From a virus: 24,990 bases of DNA. The number at the start of each line of letters is the position of its first letter. Positions within the stretch are counted from its first letter, which is position 1. A program made the position numbers and the translations under genes. The notes beneath the pieces are model-generated. The model saw only the letters and a program-made list of their open reading frames with translations, was not told where the DNA came from and made no database searches. Location of the stretch: the IMG/VR virus record IMGVR_UViG_3300025151_000283, positions 1-24,990 of that record; one strand, given 5' to 3'. Below, piece after piece: positions 20,401 through 24,990 of this stretch.

Positions 20401-22581
20401 TCAAACACAGATACATTAACAATATCTGCTGATAATAACGGAACAGTAACTCAGGTAGACACAGGCACATATTTAAACGGAGGTGCAATAACTACTTCAG
20501 GAACTATAAATCATGATAGTACAACAAGAACAAACACCACAAGCTCTTCTACGGTTGCGGTAGGTGGAAACCTTGTTGTTTTAGATTCAATTTCAAGTAA
20601 CGCAACGGGGCACGTAACTGGCGTAAACACAAAAACTTTTACTTTACCAGAGGGATTTACAGGAGCTACTGGTGGTTCAGATGGAATAAGTGGATTTGTG
20701 CCGCAGCCATTAACAGCTACTGACGATCAAACAAAATATTTAAAAGGAGACGGAACTTGGAGTGTTAATGGATTAGTTACAAGTATTGTGGCTGGAACAG
20801 GAATATCGGTTTCTGGCGCTACAGGAAATGTAACTATAACCGCATCTAATAACGGAAGCGTTACCTCTGTTAATTTAACAGGAAACTCAGGGACAAGTAC
20901 AGCAATAACAGGAAGCGGAACATTTGATATAGATGGTATAACTACTGCTTCTTCAGGCTCTACAACTAATCATTTTAATGGAATAAGCACAACTGCTAAT
21001 AATTTTGATTTAGACATTAGTGGGTTTGCTATACCAGATGAAAATGAATATTGGTTCTATAGAGCTAATAGTGGAACCGGTACATCTGCGATGGGGTTAC
21101 AAAAAAGTATTGTTTATGGATTTGACGATTCTTATAAGAGTTTAGCTGTAGCAAATGGAGAGGTTGGAAAAGAAGGATACACTTTAGTTTTAGGAGCTTC
21201 TAAATCTTCAAGAGCATATATATTTAATGCAGGTAATACCACATATAGATGGAGTGATGTAGATGCGGCAGGAACAACCGACTCATCCACAAACTCTATA
21301 TTTATAGGTTCTTCTGCTGGTGCTGCGGCAGCAAGCAATACTGATAATATAGGTATCGGTTCAAACGCCTTATTAGTATCTACTAATGGGGCAAGCAATA
21401 TAGCATTAGGAACAGATTCAGGAAAAGCATTACTTGCGGGAGCAAGAAATATTTTAATTGGTAAAAGCGCAGGGCAATCACTTGTAGCTGCTGATGACAA
21501 TATAGCAATAGGAGACCTTTCTTTATCAACAGCAAATAGTGCAGATGCAGACCAAAATATTGCTTTAGGTAAAAACACATTATCTACATTAACGACAGGA
21601 GCAAGAAACATAGCTATAGGACATCAAGCACTTGCAGATGGGGTAGTGGTTCAAACAGATAATATATTCTTAGGGTATCAAGCAGGTATGGAAGCCTTTG
21701 GTGGAGCAGATATTGGTATTGGTTATCAAGCTCTTCTTTATGGATCAAACTCAACTCCAAATGTAAATACTAACGAAGAAACAGGAAGAGTAGCTATCGG
21801 ATATAAAGCATTAGCAGGAGGCTCAGGAACTGCTGTGCAAGGGGTTGGAAACGTAGCTTTAGGAGGTCATGCAGGAGAGTTTAATGCGACATCAGTGGTT
21901 GGTGGTGCTGTTTACGTTGGTCATTATGCTGGTAATAATACCAATGGTATAACAACAACTGGATTTGGTCAAGTAGCAATAGGTAAAAATGCAATGAAGT
22001 TTACTGTAACAAGTCAGTCTATTGCAATAGGTTATCTTGCAATGGAAGATGCTGCTTCGCCAACAATAGGTGGTAATTCTCATGTTGCTATTGGTAAAGG
22101 CGCAATGCGTACTGCAACAGTAACTGGTAACAATAATATAGCTATTGGAACGGACGCAAATTCCAGCACTGCAAATGTTGTGTCGGATGTTATTGCATTA
22201 GGGTATCAATCAAAAGCTAAAGGTATGTGTACTATAGCTATAGGTTGTCAAGCTTCTGCTGGAGATAACGCTTCAAGCACAGATAGTATAGCTATTGGTA
22301 ACGATGCTAACACAGCAGGAACTAAATCAATTTCTATAGGACGTAATGCTTCAACAACAGGAGCACAGTCAATAGCTATAGGTGATAACGCACAAGTTAT
22401 TGATAATTACAGTGTTGCAATTGGAGCGGGCGCATCAACTAACGCAGCAAATCAACTTGCTTTTGGTACAGCAACGAACAACTTAGGTTCTATTGCAACA
22501 CAAACTATAACTCCAAACAAAACTTGGGAGGTAAGAATAAATGGGGTCAACTACTTAATACCAATAGTAGCTGCGCCATAA
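17449..22581 (+). CDS. Giant phage tail fibre with YadA-head-like repeats
   Basis: A 1710-residue protein. The N-terminal segment (MAEIKNTTAYPTVTPNASDL, then LIATDVSDNNKTVTFLVSDLL) is typical of fibre attachment ends. Residues about 45-1260 are beta-rich modules built from Gly, Ser, Thr and Asn: several copies of LQSVLNNGNT, GTVTSV and GTGISVSGATGNVT, and one INHDSTTRTNTTSSST segment shared with the 12073 fibre. Residues about 1283-1670 consist of NIAIGxxAL-type repeats resembling the head of YadA and other trimeric adhesins. The C-terminus ends WEVRINGVNYLIPIVAAP, with no chaperone or peptidase domain seen. It is by far the largest gene and probably a long tail fibre or adhesin that binds the host surface. 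Start ATG at 17449. Confidence 0.87.
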   Translation: MAEIKNTTAYPTVTPNASDLLIATDVSDNNKTVTFLVSDLLAAGTVLQDLQSVLNTGNTAIQNINLTGTINLSGVLNFSATQGITIANATGTAGQVLAKNATNTGMVWTNQVGSTLTWQEVLDNGNSATSNPSLIGVLTIDDGGVTGQGGLALTGTTTLVVDGTTTFRNHVTYDDGRDVNFSATSQINVNSTFGTAGQFLAVNAGATGMEWTSAPTQTTPTLSAVLTAGNSTGGITMNFVDSDLSMDSDSTITSAASASFTNHASFSGTGLSNTTSGINLAGSVTAGVSGIGLNGQVLTCIIDPVTGAQTVGWASAGGSQTLQSVLNNGNTANATGVNTSSIAITGNATSSASASNGIVAINDGMLYLLGNTEIYLGTDVGTAGQALVSGGPNALPQWATVGGGGSGTVTSVSGTTLPIPNISNYISIGTNQTTPAPVISSNLVTDGSITGGLSTDFYNASGAFSVPEGADWDFTVTKASTVVTVELGDNSSTPRTTSFSLTEGTGIGLTQAGNDVTIAYTGSAGITSLGLASSTLDLTQTVPNTNPATTNGNIDINLSSTAVTPGTYTLASVTVDAYGRITGASSGSDNNTTYDLGSAQATNDVNINLTGSDGSTDTVKLVAGTNITLTDNSSGQVTIDAASAAGLTSFGIATDPSSTAGTVNVTNNTITFTEKVNTIDGVNYNYIAQDISATNILTTGLSADTSALDASTKLTHFLRADNTWAAPAGSGTVTSIGLTLGTAGTDISVSNSPVTSSGNITLDIPTASSANRGALSSADWSTFNSKEPALTKGNLTENNSAILTITNGSNAVIGSGTSIEVAQASNSTSGYLSSTDWQTFNGKTSNTGTVTSVGLSYTTTGGSAADGNPAFVVTASPVSTSGTIDIDAQGTAAQYITGQGKLATLPSAGTGTVTSVSAGTLDGVSLTITNPSTTPSLSITNSDKGSDQNIFKTVAVSGQNNIVADDNADTLTFAGGTGITLTTDSNTDTLTISADNNGTVTQVDTGTYLNGGAITTSGTINHDSTTRTNTTSSSTVAVGGNLVVLDSISSNATGHVTGVNTKTFTLPEGFTGATGGSDGISGFVPQPLTATDDQTKYLKGDGTWSVNGLVTSIVAGTGISVSGATGNVTITASNNGSVTSVNLTGNSGTSTAITGSGTFDIDGITTASSGSTTNHFNGISTTANNFDLDISGFAIPDENEYWFYRANSGTGTSAMGLQKSIVYGFDDSYKSLAVANGEVGKEGYTLVLGASKSSRAYIFNAGNTTYRWSDVDAAGTTDSSTNSIFIGSSAGAAAASNTDNIGIGSNALLVSTNGASNIALGTDSGKALLAGARNILIGKSAGQSLVAADDNIAIGDLSLSTANSADADQNIALGKNTLSTLTTGARNIAIGHQALADGVVVQTDNIFLGYQAGMEAFGGADIGIGYQALLYGSNSTPNVNTNEETGRVAIGYKALAGGSGTAVQGVGNVALGGHAGEFNATSVVGGAVYVGHYAGNNTNGITTTGFGQVAIGKNAMKFTVTSQSIAIGYLAMEDAASPTIGGNSHVAIGKGAMRTATVTGNNNIAIGTDANSSTANVVSDVIALGYQSKAKGMCTIAIGCQASAGDNASSTDSIAIGNDANTAGTKSISIGRNASTTGAQSIAIGDNAQVIDNYSVAIGAGASTNAANQLAFGTATNNLGSIATQTITPNKTWEVRINGVNYLIPIVAAP
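21295..22470 (+). repeat. YadA-head-like (I-A-I-G) protein repeats
   Basis: About two dozen copies of an I(A/G)IG-x-x-A core follow one another at variable spacing, for example NIGIGSNALL, NIALGTDSGKALL, NILIGKSAG, NIAIGDLSL, NIALGKNTL, NIAIGHQAL, SIAIGYLAME, SIAIGNDANTAG and SISIGRNAST. At protein level this matches the left-handed beta-roll of trimeric adhesin heads. The DNA copies are too diverged to be simple tandem repeats. The repeats lie in the C-terminal quarter of the 17449 fibre, near the likely tip. Confidence 0.8.
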
Positions 22582-22596
22582 ATTAAATTAAATTGA

Positions 22597-22731
22597 ATGA
22601 GAGTAGAATTAAATGAAGAGTCTATTAAACATATAAACCGCTTATTACAATCACTACCAATTAGTACACTATCTATAGTAGAGGAAATTACAGCGGAGAT
22701 AAACAAAGGTTTAGTAGAAGATAAAAAATAA
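22597..22731 (+). CDS. Very small helical protein
   Basis: A 44-residue acidic, helical protein: MRVELNEESIKHINRLLQSL followed by STLSIVEEITAEINKGLVED. It is probably real because it sits in frame between the giant fibre and the next gene, with short spacings of 15 and 6 nt and an A-rich leader. I do not recognise a family. The alternating hydrophobic positions suggest a two-helix bundle that might form dimers. Confidence 0.55.
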   Translation: MRVELNEESIKHINRLLQSLPISTLSIVEEITAEINKGLVEDKK

Positions 22732-22737
22732 AATAAA

Positions 22738-22962
22738 ATGGATATAAGAAAGATTTCCATTGGTTCTGATTATAAATCAGGTTCAATGCACTATATAGTT
22801 GGCCAGCCCGTTCTGGGAGGAGAATACAAAATACACTTAATACAAGCAAAAGAAGATAGTCAGTCTTATAAATTATGGGTAATTAAAAACGAAGAACTAT
22901 TTGTTTGGAAAGAGTTTTTATACACACTACCTATAACCTTAGAGTATAATATAAATTTTTAA
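22738..22962 (+). CDS. Conserved-looking small phage protein
   Basis: A 74-residue protein: MDIRKISIGSDYKSGSMHYI, then VGQPVLGGEYKIHLIQ, LWVIKNEELFVWKEF and LYTLPITLEYNINF. The pattern of DIRKISIG at the start, YIVGQ-x-VLGG in the middle and LEYNINF at the end is, in my recollection, typical of a small protein just upstream of terminase genes in marine Bacteroidota phages. Its function is unknown. The stop overlaps the next start by one base, which suggests coupling to the GroES-like gene. Confidence 0.72.
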   Translation: MDIRKISIGSDYKSGSMHYIVGQPVLGGEYKIHLIQAKEDSQSYKLWVIKNEELFVWKEFLYTLPITLEYNINF

Positions 22963-23531
22963 TGAGGTCTATATATTCTTTTATTGTTGAGCCAGTTAAC
23001 AATAGCAGGTATAACAATACAAAAAAATTAGGTAATGTAGAGTTGGTAACAAGTGTATCTGAAGAAGACCATGTATCTTCAAACAGATTAGCTGTCGTAA
23101 AAGAATTGCCTCTAAATTACACAGGAGAAGTAAATACAGGAGATACGTTGTTAGTTCATCATAATGTATTTAAGTTTTATAATGACATGAAAGGTAAAAG
23201 AAAAAGCGGTAAAAGTTATTTCAAAGAAAATTTATTTTTTATAGATGAAGATCAGTTTTTTATGTATAAAACCAACGATACCTGGAAGGCTCATGGAAAA
23301 TATTGTTTTGTAAAACCAATACCTACAGAAGATTCTTTAATTTTAAAAAACACAAAATACGAGCCTTTACAAGGAATTATAAAGTATAATAATGAACAAC
23401 TAAAAAAACTTGGAGTAAATATAGGTGATAGAGTAATTTTTACGCCAAATAGTGAATATGAATTTGAAGTAGAAGGTGAGTTACTTTATCGTATGTTTAC
23501 AAACAATATAACAACAATATTAAATGAATAA
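22962..23531 (+). CDS. Tandem GroES-like protein
   Basis: A 189-residue protein that looks like two GroES-type beta folds in a row. The N-terminal half has SFIVEPVN, then VVKELPLNYTGEVNTGDTLL, VHHNVFKFYND, and a final strand ENLFFIDEDQFFMYK. The second half has GKYCFVKPIPTEDS, a loop region QGIIKY, then LGVNIGDRVIFTPNSEYEFE, and ends ELLYRMFTNNITTILNE, close to the GroES end. A GD-x-V motif occurs in each half. Single GroES proteins are about 95 residues, so this is a likely duplication or fusion. It is separate from the groES at 5541. It overlaps the next gene by 8 nt, placing it in the terminase operon. Confidence 0.65.
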   Translation: MRSIYSFIVEPVNNSRYNNTKKLGNVELVTSVSEEDHVSSNRLAVVKELPLNYTGEVNTGDTLLVHHNVFKFYNDMKGKRKSGKSYFKENLFFIDEDQFFMYKTNDTWKAHGKYCFVKPIPTEDSLILKNTKYEPLQGIIKYNNEQLKKLGVNIGDRVIFTPNSEYEFEVEGELLYRMFTNNITTILNE

Positions 23532-23802
23532 TAAAGAGCTTAAATTACAAATAATAGAGGCAGGTGAAAAAGCTGTAAAGCAATTAGTTAAGGTAGCTAA
23601 AGAAGAGATAATAAAGTATGATAAAGATGATGAGTTAGCTGCTGATAGATTAAAAAACGCAGCGGCAACTAAAAAGCTGTGCATTATGGATGCATTTGAA
23701 ATAGTAAAAAGAATTGAAGAAGAAAGAAATTTATTAGAAGGAAAAGTTATAGAGTCTAAAAACAATACACCAAAAGGATTTGCAGAGTCACGATCAAAAT
23801 AA
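23524..23802 (+). CDS. Candidate small terminase subunit
   Basis: A 92-residue protein, mostly helical: MNNKELKLQIIEAGEKAVKQ, then LVKVAKEEIIKYDKDDELAA, LKNAAATKKLCIMDAFEIVK, and a tail with NNTPKGFAESRSK. No helix-turn-helix is obvious. The position directly before and overlapping the large terminase gene, together with helical coiled-coil composition, suggests a small terminase subunit or another packaging partner, but the sequence gives no direct proof. It overlaps the previous gene by 8 nt and the following gene by 23 nt. Confidence 0.6.
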   Translation: MNNKELKLQIIEAGEKAVKQLVKVAKEEIIKYDKDDELAADRLKNAAATKKLCIMDAFEIVKRIEEERNLLEGKVIESKNNTPKGFAESRSK

Positions 23803-24990
23803 ATTATATAGGCTTTTACCTAATTTTGTTCCTTCAGGAATTATTAAAAGAAAAAATAAGGCAAAAACATGGGAATATGGATATAACGAAAAGTACGATG
23901 TAGTTGTTATATCAAAAGACGGAACTATAGGAGATGTTTATGAAATAAGCGGTGTTAGAATAGCTTTACCTGCTACTCCAAAGATACTATACAATTCCAG
24001 AGAAAAACAAAAAGACCAGTGTTGGAATCCCACATTATTACCTAAGCCATTAAAAAGAATACAGTCAATATTTCAATGGCATAACACTCCATCAGATTTT
24101 AAAAACGAATGGGTAGATTATATTGAAAAAGAATTTGATAAAAGAGAAGAAGGACTGTGGTTTATGAATAACGGTATACCTACATATATAACAGGAACTC
24201 ATTATATGTATTTACAATGGACAAAAATAGATGTAGGTAATCCAGATTTTAGAGAAGCTAATAGAATATTTTATATATTTTGGGAAGCGTGTAAGGCAGA
24301 TAAAAGAAGTTTTGGTATGTGTTATTTAAAAATTAGACGTTCAGGTTTTTCTTTTATGAGTTCTTGCGAAGGTGTAAATCAAGCTACAATAACAAGAGAT
24401 GCTCGTATTGGTATACTTTCTAAAACAGGAGCTGATGCAAAAAAAATGTTTACTGACAAAGTTGTGCCTATATCTAACAACTACCCTTTCTTTTTTAAAC
24501 CTATTCAGGATGGTATGGATAAGCCAAAAACAGAATTAGCATACAGGGTGCCAGCATCTAAGATTACTAAAAAAAATATGTACTTAACTGAACAAGATGA
24601 GTTAGAAGGACTTGACACAACTATTGACTGGAAAAACACTTCCGACAACTCATATGATGGTGAAAAGTTACAATACTTATTACATGATGAAAGTGGAAAA
24701 TGGGAAAAGCCAGAAAATATTTTAAATAACTGGAGGGTAACTAAAACTTGTTTAAGATTAGGTAGTAAAATTATTGGAAAGTGTATGATGGGTTCTACTT
24801 CAAATGCTTTAGACAAAGGAGGTGCTAATTTTAAAAAATTGTATGAAGACTCAGACGCAACAAAAAGAAATCAAAATGGACAAACTAAATCTGGGCTATA
24901 TAGTTTGTTTATTCCTATGGAATGGAACTTTGAAGGTTATATAGATAAATATGGTATGCCTGTATTAAAAACTCCTGAAAAACCAGTTAT
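23780..24990 (+). CDS. terL: Terminase large subunit, 5' part (cut by window end)
   Basis: A 403-codon in-frame stretch reaching the window end, encoding the ATPase half of the terminase, the motor that packages phage DNA. It begins LQSHDQNKLYRLLPNFVPSG if read from the TTG at 23780. Later parts include TYITGTHYMYLQWTKIDVG, then KIRRSGFSF (residues 184-192), a degenerate Walker A, and YLLHDESGKWE with the Walker B acidic pair D303-E304. The segment CMMGSTSNALDKGG follows as the probable coupling motif. There is no in-frame ATG between the preceding stop (TAG at about 23755) and about 24163, which is well inside the domain, so a TTG (or another non-ATG) start is needed. The nuclease half lies beyond the window. 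I recall very similar terminases from uncultured marine phages. Confidence 0.88.
   Translation, partial: MQSHDQNKLYRLLPNFVPSGIIKRKNKAKTWEYGYNEKYDVVVISKDGTIGDVYEISGVRIALPATPKILYNSREKQKDQCWNPTLLPKPLKRIQSIFQWHNTPSDFKNEWVDYIEKEFDKREEGLWFMNNGIPTYITGTHYMYLQWTKIDVGNPDFREANRIFYIFWEACKADKRSFGMCYLKIRRSGFSFMSSCEGVNQATITRDARIGILSKTGADAKKMFTDKVVPISNNYPFFFKPIQDGMDKPKTELAYRVPASKITKKNMYLTEQDELEGLDTTIDWKNTSDNSYDGEKLQYLLHDESGKWEKPENILNNWRVTKTCLRLGSKIIGKCMMGSTSNALDKGGANFKKLYEDSDATKRNQNGQTKSGLYSLFIPMEWNFEGYIDKYGMPVLKTPEKPV

Noticed and set aside
12402-21611. Long minus-strand frames inside the fibre genes
   Set aside because: They are antisense shadows of Gly/Ser/Thr-rich fibres and translate to Val/Pro/Ala-rich sequences with no plausible domain, promoter or operon context.
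12073-22581. Diversity-generating retroelement or CRISPR array in the fibre region
   Set aside because: No reverse transcriptase, no C-type lectin variable region and no regular direct repeat with unique spacers were seen. The repeats are coding modules of fibres.
1-24990. tRNA, rRNA, integrase or insertion-sequence features
   Set aside because: I found no cloverleaf, conserved rRNA segment, recombinase motif or flanking terminal repeats on either strand by eye. A short RNA gene could still be missed without a covariance search.

Overview
The window looks like part of a tailed double-stranded DNA phage (Caudoviricetes) that infects a member of the Bacteroidota, probably a marine flavobacterium. 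The host inference rests on four things seen here: about 30% GC; gene starts with A-rich leaders and no consistent Shine-Dalgarno sequence; repeated promoter -7 boxes of the Bacteroidota type TAnnTTTG (TATCTTTG or TATATTTG) 4 to 40 nt before starts on both strands; and two secreted proteins with Bacteroidota-like signals (a lipobox and an Ala-Gln signal-peptide end). The phage assignment rests on a terminase large subunit, a T7-lysozyme-type amidase, a holin-like protein and four large fibre or adhesin genes.

Layout. (1) 1-2839, leftward: six genes of mostly unknown function (one cut by the window edge), probably early. Hairpins follow three of the stops, and a shared CAAAATTAA leader box precedes most starts. 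One product ends in QLSLF, the canonical sliding-clamp-binding peptide. (2) 2840-3343: a gene-free divergent region with a compositionally foreign segment containing 119 nt without a single T on the + strand. (3) 3344-3924: a small gene, a strong terminator, then five ATGTCG/ATGACGG units spaced 10-11 bp and a very AT-rich stretch, a candidate operator or replication origin. (4) 3925-6204: divergent groEL followed by groES (reverse of the usual bacterial order), then a convergent winged-helix-like gene. (5) 6239-7079: three small genes, two of which resemble an inner/outer membrane spanin pair. (6) 7105-9260: eleven very small, mostly Lys/Arg-rich proteins, several with signatures I associate with marine phages and some algal giant viruses. 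(7) 9290-12050: a structural protein, a membrane coiled-coil protein, amidase, holin, a receptor-binding-like protein and an outer-membrane-like protein. (8) 12073-22581: fibre region with three Gly/Ser/Thr-rich fibres (872, 485 and 1710 aa), a LamG-like lectin and a short coiled coil; the largest fibre ends in a YadA-head-like repeat region. (9) 22597-24990: two small genes, a protein that looks like two tandem GroES folds, a candidate small terminase and the start of the large terminase, cut by the window end.

How the parts may work together (inference): the leftward genes would take over host functions; the phage chaperonin pair would help fold phage proteins; amidase, holin and spanin candidates would lyse the cell; the fibre region sets host range and is built from repeated modules that could recombine. 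The phage has no visible integrase, tRNA gene or CRISPR array in this window.
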